A stretch of DNA of 64,000 bases. Source: Candidatus Saccharimonadota bacterium (GTDB lineage Bacteria; Patescibacteriota; Saccharimonadia; Saccharimonadales; Saccharimonadaceae). The position numbers and the translations under genes were made by a program. Shown here one piece after another: positions 7,454 through 16,100 of the stretch; position 1 is the first letter of the stretch; each line of letters begins with the position of its first letter. Below the pieces are notes generated by a model. It made no database searches. It saw nothing but the letters and a program-made list of their open reading frames with translations, and was not told the origin of the DNA. The DNA lies in contig JAFRBS010000005.1 in the NCBI GenBank assembly GCA_017404725.1, forward strand, positions 1-64,000, given 5' to 3'.

Positions 7454-8386
7454 TTAGCGGTTAAATAGGCCGCGCTTTTTGGCGTTTTTGAATTCTTCTA
7501 GGATTTCTTTTTGCTTTTTTGTCAGGTTCTTCGGGGTTTCGACGATGATCGTGACGATATGCGGGCCGCGGTCGCCGTCGGCGCGGAACGGAACGCCATG
7601 GCCAGAAAGTTTGAACGGCGTGCCGGACTGGGTCCCGGCAGGAACTTTCATGGTAATCGGGCCGTCGACGGTTTCGACTTCGATTTCGGTACCGAGCGCG
7701 GCGTCGACCATGGAAACTTTTTCTTCGGAAAGGATGATAATCCCCTCGCGGGTTAAACGTTTGTCTGGCTTAACTCTGACCTGGACGTAAAGATCGCCTT
7801 TTTCGCCGCCTTTTTCTGGCGAATCGCCGCCGCGGCCTTTCAAGCGAATCATCTGGTCGTCGTCGATCCCGGCGGGGATTTTCAGATTAATATCTTTGCC
7901 GTCTATAGTAATGGTCTTTTTTGTGCCGAAGATAGCTTCTTTAAAAGTTACGGTAACGGAAGTCCGATAATCTGGGCCTTTTCTAGGTCCGCGCGGGCCG
8001 CCGCCAAACATCGCGCTTAAAATATCGTCGAGCGGGCTACCGCCACGCCTGCTTTGGAAATTAGAAAAATCGAAGTTAAACGACTGGCCGTTAAAGTTAA
8101 AGTCCCCGAACGGATTTCCGCCGCCGGCGCCGAAAGGATTCCCGCCGCCGCTAGCGCCGCCATTTACGCCGGCGTGACCGAACTGGTCGTAACGAGCGCG
8201 TTTCTGTTTGTCGGACAAAACCTCATGAGCTTCAGAAACTTCTTTAAACTTTTCTTCCGCAGCTTTATCACCGGGATTTTTATCAGGATGGTACTTAATC
8301 GCCAGCTTACGATAAGCCTTCTTAATTTCATCGTCGGAGGCGTTTTTGCTGACGCCTAAAACTTCGTAATAATCGCGTTTTGCCAT
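7454..8386 (-). CDS. dnaJ: DnaJ-family co-chaperone without zinc finger
   Basis: A 310-residue Hsp40. Residues 1-70 are a J domain with the HPD motif (YHPDKNP) that stimulates DnaK ATPase. About 70-140 are Gly/Phe-rich (repeats of GGGNPFG), followed by the two beta-sandwich substrate-binding domains. The four CXXCXGXG zinc repeats of type I DnaJ are absent, so it is type II (CbpA-like) in layout although it sits under a heat-shock operator. Start 8386 is fixed by [12 protein letters not shown] and by a promoter whose -10 ends 6 nt upstream. A CIRCE element overlaps the -35, predicting HrcA repression. No dnaK or grpE is adjacent. Confidence 0.92.
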   Translation of the reverse strand: MAKRDYYEVLGVSKNASDDEIKKAYRKLAIKYHPDKNPGDKAAEEKFKEVSEAHEVLSDKQKRARYDQFGHAGVNGGASGGGNPFGAGGGNPFGDFNFNGQSFNFDFSNFQSRRGGSPLDDILSAMFGGGPRGPRKGPDYRTSVTVTFKEAIFGTKKTITIDGKDINLKIPAGIDDDQMIRLKGRGGDSPEKGGEKGDLYVQVRVKPDKRLTREGIIILSEEKVSMVDAALGTEIEVETVDGPITMKVPAGTQSGTPFKLSGHGVPFRADGDRGPHIVTIIVETPKNLTKKQKEILEEFKNAKKRGLFNR

Positions 8387-8392
8387 AGATAT

Positions 8393-8430
8393 ATTATACG
8401 TCACTAGCACTCGTTAGTCAAGAGTGCTAG
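8393..8430 (-). promoter_or_regulatory. CIRCE (HrcA operator) overlapping the dnaJ promoter
   Basis: CTAGCACTC-N9-GAGTGCTAG at 8404-8430 matches the CIRCE consensus TTAGCACTC-N9-GAGTGCTAA with the outermost pair changed in both arms, keeping symmetry. The nine-base spacer contains the -35 TTGACT (complement of 8416-8421). A 17-bp spacer leads to TATAAT (complement of 8393-8398). HrcA bound here would block polymerase directly. Confidence 0.93.
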
Positions 8431-8445
8431 CAGAATTTGAGGCGC

Positions 8446-8501
8446 AAAAAACACCGGGGTGGAGACACAATCGGGGGGGCGATTGTGGCTCCGCCTCGGC
8501 G
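8446..8501 (-). terminator. long hairpin terminator of the initiator tRNA
   Basis: The segments 8452-8473 and 8480-8501 form a long, slightly imperfect, GC-rich stem around a run of G (C on the minus strand). On the minus strand it is followed by six T (complement of 8446-8451). It lies 13 nt past the CCA end of tRNA-fMet and before the dnaJ promoter. Confidence 0.8.
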
Positions 8502-8513
8502 TTCTAATATTCG

Positions 8514-8590
8514 TGGTGGCGGGGGTTGGATTTGAACCAACGACCTTTTGGTTATGAGCCAAACGAGCTACCAGGCTGCTCTACCCCGCG
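8514..8590 (-). tRNA. initiator tRNA-fMet (CAU)
   Basis: A full 77-nt cloverleaf with CCA encoded. The 5' end CGCGGGG faces CCCCGCC, leaving a C1-C72 mismatch, the unpaired 1:72 position typical of bacterial initiators (C-A in E. coli). The anticodon loop holds CAT (complement of 8554-8556). The D arm (AGAGCAGCCTGGTAGCTC) is nearly identical to E. coli tRNA-fMet. The anticodon stem has TTTGG/CCAAA rather than three consecutive G-C pairs at its base, unusual for an initiator. Confidence 0.95.
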
Positions 8591-8642
8591 ATACTTAATT
8601 GTTAATCATGAGCTCGTTTGGCTCATGAGCCGTCATGACGGG

Positions 8643-8668
8643 GAGCTACCAGGCTGCTCTACCCCGCG
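8643..8668 (-). pseudogene. partial duplicate of the tRNA-fMet 5' end
   Basis: A 34-bp exact direct repeat (8643-8676 and 8565-8598, offset 78 bp) copies the first 26 nt of tRNA-fMet plus 8 nt upstream. The match stops after the D arm, so this copy cannot fold as a tRNA. Between the copies, 8611-8626 repeats 16 bp of the tRNA D/anticodon region in inverted orientation. A promoter lies upstream, so the duplicate would form part of the precursor leader. Confidence 0.9.
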
Positions 8669-8686
8669 ATACTTAAGCACTATTAT

Positions 8687-8715
8687 ATTTTAGCGCAGAA
8701 AGCGGGGTTTGTCAA
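8687..8715 (-). promoter_or_regulatory. tRNA-fMet promoter
   Basis: Minus-strand TTGACA (complement of 8710-8715), 17-bp spacer, TAAAAT (complement of 8687-8692). The predicted start lies just before the partial duplicate, giving a leader of roughly 90 nt before the true tRNA. The -35 partly adjoins the end of the pilin-like gene cluster. Confidence 0.8.
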
Positions 8716-8718
8716 GAG

Positions 8719-10026
8719 CTAGGATCCTGAAACAGTCCCAGTGTTTGGACAGCCACCGACGTTCGGATTCCTTTCGTCTCCTTCGTCGTCGGATGTCCAA
8801 CAGTTGTGAGTAACCCAGAAATTTTTCTCCGTAGTCATACCAGAGTTACCAGTGAGCTGAGCCGCAAATTCCGGATACGGAAAGTTTGTATCGATAAGCT
8901 CGACCCGTGTATCTACGCGACGGAAAAGATCGTTTGCGCGACCGGTCGAATCGATTTGGGCCTGGACACCAACAAAGTTCACCGTAGTGTCACAAAGTTT
9001 ACTACCGTTACCCGTGCAAAGCTGAATGGAAAAATCAGTCTTTTGATCGCCACCATACGGGAGCTCGACGCGAAGAAGAGTTGTAGCTAAGTTGCGCGAC
9101 CCGCCTCGGAATGGTTTCGGAAGCTCGATATCTACACTACACTGGAAATCGGCAGTGCCGGTACATTGGACTTTGACTGGAGAGTCGTCGGCTTTGTCAG
9201 AATTTTCAATAACTTTTTCTTTCGTATAATATTTACTACCCGTACCTACGCCGCCGGAAGAATTCGGCTGGAAAAGGAGGGAGAAATGGTCAGTGCCATC
9301 GTGAGAATTGTTCACAGTGCTAAGCTCACCTAGAGAGAACCAGCCAGTGTCCGTCTGGTAAAAATCGACAGCGATAGGCGGAATATATTTTTGGGCCTCA
9401 TTCGCATTAACGAACCAGTCGCTATTAAACTGCTGGAGGACTTGGTTTAGGTATTTTACGGACGGAGAAGACCAACTAAAGCGAATGCCGTGGACATTAT
9501 CGAGATTAGTCGCGGAGCCGTCTGCGAGATTACCAGTTCGGATCGGAATGACACGAATACGTTTTTCAGAAGATAATTCTGCGCGATAATCTTCGAGATC
9601 TTCGCTTAATTTTACGCAGGTATAAGCCTGTTCCATATCCTCAGAATTCGGGCTACTGCTAATAGTCTCTTTAATTTTTACTTCCCCGCCAGAATTGCCG
9701 TTACGCTTTAACGCGAGGGCGACGGTGTCGCAGCCACCATTTTGCATTGCCCAAATAATATGCTGACAAGTATTGCCATCTTTTTTCGCAACTTCGCCCT
9801 GGTCGAGACATTGATGATACTTCACGAGAACGATTTTTGCGTCTTCGACGCCAGCGAGCGCAGAATCATAGGCAGATTTTGAAAGATCGTCGTTAGTAGA
9901 TTTTGTAGCCTCGGAGACCATGATGCGAATAAAGCTCATAGTAATAACACTTAAAAGTAACATTGTGAAAATTACGACGTAAAATGCGGCGGCACCTTTT
10001 TTAGATTGATATAAACGATTCATCAT
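8719..10026 (-). CDS. PilX-like pilus-associated protein
   Basis: A 435-residue protein with an N-terminal hydrophobic helix (about 11-33) after KKG, resembling PilX-type proteins but without the Glu5 of classic pilins. The large outer domain contains several Cys pairs (CTGTADFQC, LCTGNGSKLCD, and Cys near the C-terminus), suggesting disulfide-stabilised folds. It is the last gene of a four-gene unit, overlapping the preceding gene by 4 bp. It probably joins a pilus or pseudopilus tip, inferred from context. No ATPase, prepilin peptidase or assembly platform gene is in the window. Confidence 0.75.
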   Translation of the reverse strand: MMNRLYQSKKGAAAFYVVIFTMLLLSVITMSFIRIMVSEATKSTNDDLSKSAYDSALAGVEDAKIVLVKYHQCLDQGEVAKKDGNTCQHIIWAMQNGGCDTVALALKRNGNSGGEVKIKETISSSPNSEDMEQAYTCVKLSEDLEDYRAELSSEKRIRVIPIRTGNLADGSATNLDNVHGIRFSWSSPSVKYLNQVLQQFNSDWFVNANEAQKYIPPIAVDFYQTDTGWFSLGELSTVNNSHDGTDHFSLLFQPNSSGGVGTGSKYYTKEKVIENSDKADDSPVKVQCTGTADFQCSVDIELPKPFRGGSRNLATTLLRVELPYGGDQKTDFSIQLCTGNGSKLCDTTVNFVGVQAQIDSTGRANDLFRRVDTRVELIDTNFPYPEFAAQLTGNSGMTTEKNFWVTHNCWTSDDEGDERNPNVGGCPNTGTVSGS

Positions 10027-10844
10027 TTTGTTGCGTCTCCTATTCCTGTTGCCCTAGTGGCAAAATTAAATTTATTAATTGCGCAATACGCAAAGTCGGT
10101 ATTCAAATTGTCTGGTTGGTCGGTGCAGAAATTTCCGATATCCATAATGTTGACGCCGCCACGAATAGTTGCGAGAATAAAGGTTCCGGAATAGAACGAG
10201 TGACGAGTTTCGTTATGATATTTCGGTTCGAAAATAGTAAGATCGTAGAGCGCGAGATTATCTTCAGATTTTTCGAGTAACTCTGTAGGTTTTTCATCCA
10301 GGTTAAAGCTTACTAGCTGGTTACTACTAAGGCCGTTACATAGCGCCCTACCCAAATCGTTGACCTGGAGCAAGCGAAAATCGTCGATAGTTTCCTTACC
10401 CCCTGAGCCGTCCTCCTTAGGATAGGTTACTTTCATACGTTGATCTTTTAAGGAATCTCCACCAGGTTTAGTATAGGTCTGATTTTCATCATCTAAGATA
10501 TAGCCGGTATTCCAAAGATAAGTATATTTGCCTGTACAGAAAATTCCTCTCGAAGGAGCCGAAAATTCTTTATTAGCTCGGGCAATTTTAACCGTAGCGG
10601 TTTGTTCTTTATACATGACATCGATCTTTACTTCGTCGGGCTGGACCGAGGCGGAAATAGATCTAGTAAAGTTATCGATTAAATCTTCGCCGATAGTATT
10701 TACGGATTTGATAGTCATTCCTTTCTGATAAATCGTAATAACGTGCGTGACGAGAAGTGCAATCGTAATTAGTAAAATTCCGAGAAAGGCACTTGCGAGA
10801 GATAATTCGACAATAGTAAATCCGCGTTTATCGTGTGCTTTCAT
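10023..10844 (-). CDS. prepilin-like protein (minor pilin)
   Basis: A 273-residue protein with a type III signal: basic KAHDKRG, cleavage after Gly8, then FTIVE with Glu at mature position 5 and a long hydrophobic helix. The C-terminal outer domain is large for a minor pilin and has Cys residues (FCTGKYT, ALCNG, FCTDQPD, AYCAIN). It would be processed by a prepilin peptidase encoded elsewhere. It overlaps its neighbours by 1 and 4 bp, showing tight co-translation. Its exact place in the filament is unknown. Confidence 0.85.
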   Translation of the reverse strand: MKAHDKRGFTIVELSLASAFLGILLITIALLVTHVITIYQKGMTIKSVNTIGEDLIDNFTRSISASVQPDEVKIDVMYKEQTATVKIARANKEFSAPSRGIFCTGKYTYLWNTGYILDDENQTYTKPGGDSLKDQRMKVTYPKEDGSGGKETIDDFRLLQVNDLGRALCNGLSSNQLVSFNLDEKPTELLEKSEDNLALYDLTIFEPKYHNETRHSFYSGTFILATIRGGVNIMDIGNFCTDQPDNLNTDFAYCAINKFNFATRATGIGDATK

Positions 10845-11617
10845 TATTTTATCTCCTCGATTAATTCTGGATTATATAGACGCATGATTGTGCCGATTGT
10901 GGTCGGGCGAGTGCGACCAGGTGCATTCCAGCAAGTATAGATATGGAAATCGTAAAATTCTGGCTTATCGCTAGCGTAGCCATTATCGTCAAGGCCACGT
11001 GCTTCGCTTTCTACCGGAATGACCCAAATTCCTTCAACGTGAGCAACGTTAGTATATTTAGTGCTTTCGTACATTTCGTCTTCGTTCGAATTCGTCCCAC
11101 TGTTAAAAATTACGCGAGGATTTAAAGCGGCTGGGCGGAAAATATCATTATCTGGTTTCGCGGAGATGATGGTTCGGTCGGGATGATCTGTGTCAATTTT
11201 TCGCGTATTTAGAATGATCGATTTGCTAGAATAAATACTTTTCGGAGAGCTAGCCTCATAGCGGCCGCTACATTCTGAAGGATTTAAATCGGAAAGAGTT
11301 AACGGGAGAATAGCGTTTGAGTCTGCCGCATTGGCAGTAGCTGCTGCCTTAAGAACTTTCCAGATATTCTCGTACTGGCGATTGCCTTTCATAATATCGC
11401 GCTCAGATAGAAAAGAGTTATGAATAAAGCGCAAGACTTCCGACTGGGCATCAATTTCATTTCTAGCCATAGAGAGTTCGAGAGTCGACTCGACAGTCGC
11501 GACGCCGGAATTCATGACGATAACCGAGAGTACGGAAATGAGCGCGAAAACAGCAATCGCGAAAAGAACTTCGATCATAGTATCGCCGCGGCGGGGAGCC
11601 GAGTTTAGTCTACGCAT
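10844..11617 (-). CDS. prepilin-like protein (PilV-like minor pilin)
   Basis: A 257-residue protein. The leader MRRLNSAPRRG is followed by DTMIEVLFAIAVFAL, giving Glu at mature position 5 and a hydrophobic helix, which matches PilV/GspI-type pseudopilins. The outer domain is about 210 residues with two Cys (SECSGRY, YTCWNA). It starts within the end of the upstream gene (13-bp overlap) and ends in a TAATG overlap with the next, so it is an internal operon gene. Confidence 0.85.
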   Translation of the reverse strand: MRRLNSAPRRGDTMIEVLFAIAVFALISVLSVIVMNSGVATVESTLELSMARNEIDAQSEVLRFIHNSFLSERDIMKGNRQYENIWKVLKAAATANAADSNAILPLTLSDLNPSECSGRYEASSPKSIYSSKSIILNTRKIDTDHPDRTIISAKPDNDIFRPAALNPRVIFNSGTNSNEDEMYESTKYTNVAHVEGIWVIPVESEARGLDDNGYASDKPEFYDFHIYTCWNAPGRTRPTTIGTIMRLYNPELIEEIK

Positions 11618-12648
11618 ACATTATCCTCCGAATCAAATTCGATCAGTTCGACTGCGGCAGAGTTAGTGCCGTCAGGTTTTAGACGAACGTTGCGGCGACG
11701 ACCGTTATAGACATATGAATCGCCAGAATCTACACAGAAATTAGCCGCGGTTTTATCGGAAAAATGAGGCACGGAAGAGTCCGAGGTATCTAGGAATTGC
11801 GTTAAAGAGGCGCGGATATTTTGTAGAGTAGTATTCGACGGAGCGTTGCTACAGCTTCCGGCGGCAAAATAATCAGCAGCTACAGGATCGGAAAGACGAA
11901 ATCCGGCTTCGTTCAGGTCGAGCACGTAGGTATGGATAGTGCCGTCAACCGGTGAGCGCACAATCATGACTGCGCCAGACCAGTACTTACCTTTTTCGGT
12001 ATTTTCGATATGACTCGACCAGTCTGGAGTATAAGAGTATTCCCCGCCAGCATAGACGACTTTACATTCGAGATTGTCATTACTCGTAGTTTCATAGGCG
12101 AGAAAATCGGCATGTACGAGGCGCAAGGCTTCGAGCGTAGGGTTAGCGGCTTTTTCGATTCCTTCCGGAAGTTTATGCTCGATATCTATAACGTCACCAA
12201 TAACGTCGTAAACCATAATTTTATCGTTCGGATCTTCGTCGGTATTAAGATTTTCAATACGGGCATCGAAGAAAGCGATTTTTCCGTAGATAGCACAGTT
12301 CGTACGACCGCTTTCGTCCTGAACGGTATTCGTAGCCTGGTCGCCGATAGCATAATTATGTTTACTACTATAGGTATTAACGCCACTATGGTTTTTACTA
12401 ACTACACTACTAGCAAGGGTACACCCAGTCTTATCACGGTTGCCGGCGTTACCACCAAGATTATTTTGGACATCTTCAGTTTGGGAATAAAGGCGACGAA
12501 GAAATTCGGTGTAATCCTGGACGGCGTTATTATAGCGCTGGCGAGCGACGTTCATGCCGGCTCCAGCAGCGACGCCAACAAAAAGCAACGCGGAAACCGC
12601 AAGGAAAAGCGAAACTTCGATAATGGTGAAGCCTAACCTCCTCTTCAT
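11605..12648 (-). CDS. prepilin-like protein, first gene of the pilin operon
   Basis: A 347-residue protein with leader MKRRLG and the mature start FTIIEVSLFLAVSALLF (Glu5 present), a standard type IV pilin-like N-terminus. The large C-terminal domain is cysteine-bearing and rich in Asn and Asp. The promoter is TTGAGA-17-TATAAT with the -10 (complement of 12656-12661) 7 nt before ATG, so the four-gene pilin unit starts leaderless here. It may be the base of a minor pilin complex, judged from gene order only. Confidence 0.85.
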   Translation of the reverse strand: MKRRLGFTIIEVSLFLAVSALLFVGVAAGAGMNVARQRYNNAVQDYTEFLRRLYSQTEDVQNNLGGNAGNRDKTGCTLASSVVSKNHSGVNTYSSKHNYAIGDQATNTVQDESGRTNCAIYGKIAFFDARIENLNTDEDPNDKIMVYDVIGDVIDIEHKLPEGIEKAANPTLEALRLVHADFLAYETTSNDNLECKVVYAGGEYSYTPDWSSHIENTEKGKYWSGAVMIVRSPVDGTIHTYVLDLNEAGFRLSDPVAADYFAAGSCSNAPSNTTLQNIRASLTQFLDTSDSSVPHFSDKTAANFCVDSGDSYVYNGRRRNVRLKPDGTNSAAVELIEFDSEDNVCVD

Positions 12649-12680
12649 ACTAATAATTATACACTAGCAGAATGAATTTC

Positions 12681-13094
12681 TCAAGGAGTTTTCGTAAGCT
12701 CATCATAGAGGTCGTAAATATATATTCCCTCGTCATCCGTAGGGGCATAATCGCGAGCTCTTTCTAAGTCTTCAATGACCTTTTCGTTGTTCCCTCCGAG
12801 GTGATAATAGTACTCAATTCGAGCTTTAAGATTATAGTAAAGCGCAAAGGAGTCGGTATAATTTTCGACGGCACGATCCAGGCGTTTTTCGAGATCATCC
12901 GAGGCGCCTTTTTTGAAGTCGTAATCTATCACGCGATTATATAGGACTTTATATTCGGCATACGGGTCAGACTCTGGCAGCAGTTGGACGAAAAACCAAG
13001 GGAGAAAGCGCCAAAGGATGATACCAAATACTACGGTGCCTATGATAATAAACTCCACGATAAGTCGCTTTTTTGACGATACTTTAGTTCCCAT
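12681..13094 (-). CDS. membrane-anchored protein with TPR-like helices
   Basis: A 137-residue protein with one N-terminal membrane helix (about 13-35) and a helical outer region. The pattern around ALYYNLKARIEYYYHLGG...EKVIEDLERARDYAP resembles a tetratricopeptide-like repeat. Start 13094 is chosen because TATAAT (complement of 13101-13106) lies 6 nt upstream; an in-frame ATG 15 bp earlier falls inside the promoter. It stands between the large secreted protein and the pilin operon, with its own promoter, and may act as an accessory scaffold. Confidence 0.75.
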   Translation of the reverse strand: MGTKVSSKKRLIVEFIIIGTVVFGIILWRFLPWFFVQLLPESDPYAEYKVLYNRVIDYDFKKGASDDLEKRLDRAVENYTDSFALYYNLKARIEYYYHLGGNNEKVIEDLERARDYAPTDDEGIYIYDLYDELTKTP

Positions 13095-13115
13095 ATCTAC
13101 ATTATACACCGGTAA

Positions 13116-16100
13116 CTAGAATCGTGGGGCAAGTTCGCGCATATAGACTATTGTGGCTTGGGAGAGACGATTTGCCTGGTTGTAAGCCCAATAGTACGCG
13201 TCTGGACGGAGATTAAAGATTTCGGCCGGAGTAATCGAACCGGTATTTGCGAGATTTTCGTTGTATTTAATTTTACCGATGCTATTTACGCCCGGATAGG
13301 CACCCGCGGTACGATTCAGAGTTAGCGTCTTTGCAAACACTGGCCCGTTGAAGATTATGGTTTTAGTACAGACATCAGCGCTACCATGTCCAGCATCACA
13401 CGTGTTAATGTCGCCAAAGTTGGCTTGATTTTCGTTTCCGGTACTTCCGCGGGCAAAGAGCCAAGCGTCAATTTGGGTTACTTCCGGAGCAATCTTAATA
13501 TTATTTGCGATAATGATGATTTGCGGGATATCGCCACCGCCTTGGTAGACTTCGCTATTTCTAGATTGTAGCCTTAAGGCGCTGTTGATGTCGGAGCAAG
13601 TCCCGGAGCCGACACAAATATTACCGTTTATTCGGACATTGCCGTCGATTTCGATAATACGCGTTTTGCCTTTATCGCCAGGGTGTTGGTTTTGGATAAT
13701 CGAGCCAAGGTTAATATACGTCGAGGTCTTATAATATTCATACAAAACTTCGTCGCTATTTTGGAGGGTGCTATAGTAATCTCCGGATATCGCAGATTTG
13801 TCGCTCGGAGTATAGCGGTTGCGGACTTGGGCTAATATGCCGGTTGATGGGACATATCCGTAATTTGCTAAGCCGACAGACTTCGAGTTAGAGTTGCTTG
13901 CGCACTGGCTATTCGAGATGGTTACCGAAACGAGCTTACAATACGCCGTATTTTTCTCAGCTCCACCAGTATTAATATAGCCTAAGGAAGCGCCAGAAGC
14001 AAAGCCTCTAGAATTTCCGCCAACGACCGCAAGCGTATCAGTCCAGGAACCGAAGAGTTTGCCGACTCGAGTTTTGTTCGACTGGGAAGTAGTAATGTTG
14101 CCCTGAGTATAGAAGCCACCCCAGGCCTGAAAATTAGGCTTCTTCGCGATTGTGCGGCAGGAAGCGGACGAGACGCGCCAATATGGACTTGCGCCATTCA
14201 TAGCATAGCCACTAACGCCCTCGACTTCTCCGACGGTTAAATCTTTCTTACTAGTGATGCCATGGCTATCGGCATGCCAGACGCCTACAGCAACGCAGTA
14301 TTTCGAACCTGGTTCAACATCTGGAATGCTTTGGGAATATGTCTGGCGAGAACCACTTTCGTCTACGCCGTCGATACTATATAGTTCCCCGTCTGGGTTG
14401 ATCGCTCCGTATCGATCGCTAATAATTCTCTCTGGCTCACTTATCATATGGGACCCAAGTTTATTCTTATAGTAAGACACGACATCATTATTTCCCCATT
14501 GGCCGTTACTTGGGAAGGTAGTAACGCCACCCTTTAGCGCAGATCCATCACCTGCGTCGTAATCCTTGTCTACGATGAAGCTAATAAAGCGGACTACGGT
14601 ATTTCTTGGAGTCATAGTGAGATACTGTTTATTCGCATCTACGCCTGGATTAAGGCGCTTGTTTGCCGTAACAGTATAGCTGGAATCGACTGCCTCACCA
14701 GCATGGACGACGTCTCCGCCGGTGCGAATACTAGATTTTGTCGTCGTGGTAAAGTTATATGGGACTTTAACTTTAGCAGATGTTTCGGTCCAATAGTCGT
14801 CGAATCTGATCGAATAGGTCGGACTAGAACCTTTGCGGCCCGGAGCGTTATATTTAAGTTTTGAGACGCTTTTCTCGTTTGGAGAGCAATACCACGAATC
14901 ACTAGTTTTACTACCTGAATGGTAGCCTAGTGAGCAACCGGTATGTAAAGTGGCTTTATAATTATCATTATATTCATAACCATCCTCGTCTTTTTTTGTT
15001 GTCCAGCTAATTTGCCAGCCGCTCTTTTCACACTGTTGGCTATCACATTCTTGCTCTAAGTAGCCCCATTTCCAACCACGATAATTATACGCTTCACCAA
15101 CTGAGCCAAGATGAACATTAATGATGCTGTTGTATCTCGGAGCCAAATAGCTATAGTCACAGCTAGAATTACCAGTCGAATTATATTCGCAAACAGCTTC
15201 TCTATCTCTATAACTGCCACAGTTATTACTGCTTCCGCAATCAGCGCTGTTTTTATCGTGCGCATAGGCGATCCAGGCGTCGATTTTGCGATAGTTGAGG
15301 GTCTGAGCGAGAGTCTGACCGGCATTAGTCGAGTCGATGCCGCCATAAGCCTGCTGACATTTTTTGTCATTAGCGAAGCCAGGAATACGATATGTGTTAC
15401 TCATTCCTAGACCCCAGTTCCAGCCATTGACGCCAGGAACACAACCGAAGCCCGAGTACTGATTTAAGTTCTGCGAGGCATTAAATCCGCCGGTGGCCTG
15501 GTTCTTTGGCGAATACATCTGGAAACCATAATCGTAGAATATTTCTTCTGGCTTAAATCTATCATAGAAGCTAGTAGGTTTCGCTAGGCCTTTTTCGTTT
15601 TGTTGGAGACTTTGAGTCGCGGTTAGATTACTGCGGTTAAAGAGGTAGTCATCATGGCTGTAGCCAGACAGGTAGAATTCATTATTCGGGAATATGTTAT
15701 TGTCGAAGGATGACGCCCGTTTCCTGGACGTAGTGTATTGGTCTAGGCCATAACCGTCTCGTCCGGATCCAGTGACTGCTTGGGCGCCGAAACAGAGAGC
15801 GTGGCGGAACTGAATCTCGTCGCCAGGTTTCGCGTAGACCTCGCCTTTCCAAGTCGAGCCGTTTGTGTAATTAGTAACTTGGGAGCGGGCGAGCGTGTTA
15901 CCGTAGTTTGCTGTGCTTTTCGCGTCAGAGAAGATTTGGGTACAGTACGTCGGAGGTGGTGGGCGACGAAGTTTAATACAGATAGTAGAGTAACCCGTAT
16001 CACCGTTTGGCAGGAACCAGGCAACATTATTTGTAGAGCGAATGTTGAAATTTTTCGTTTGGTATTGGATCGTTTGACAGACTGTGACCGTAGAGTTTTG

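Noticed and set aside
8446-8501. Riboswitch or structured RNA between dnaJ and tRNA-fMet
   Set aside because: A simple long stem followed by a T-run, placed right after a tRNA, is fully explained as a terminator.
12010-12636. A 208-residue plus-strand frame
   Set aside because: It is antisense to the prepilin-like gene with a clear type III signal, so it is a shadow frame.
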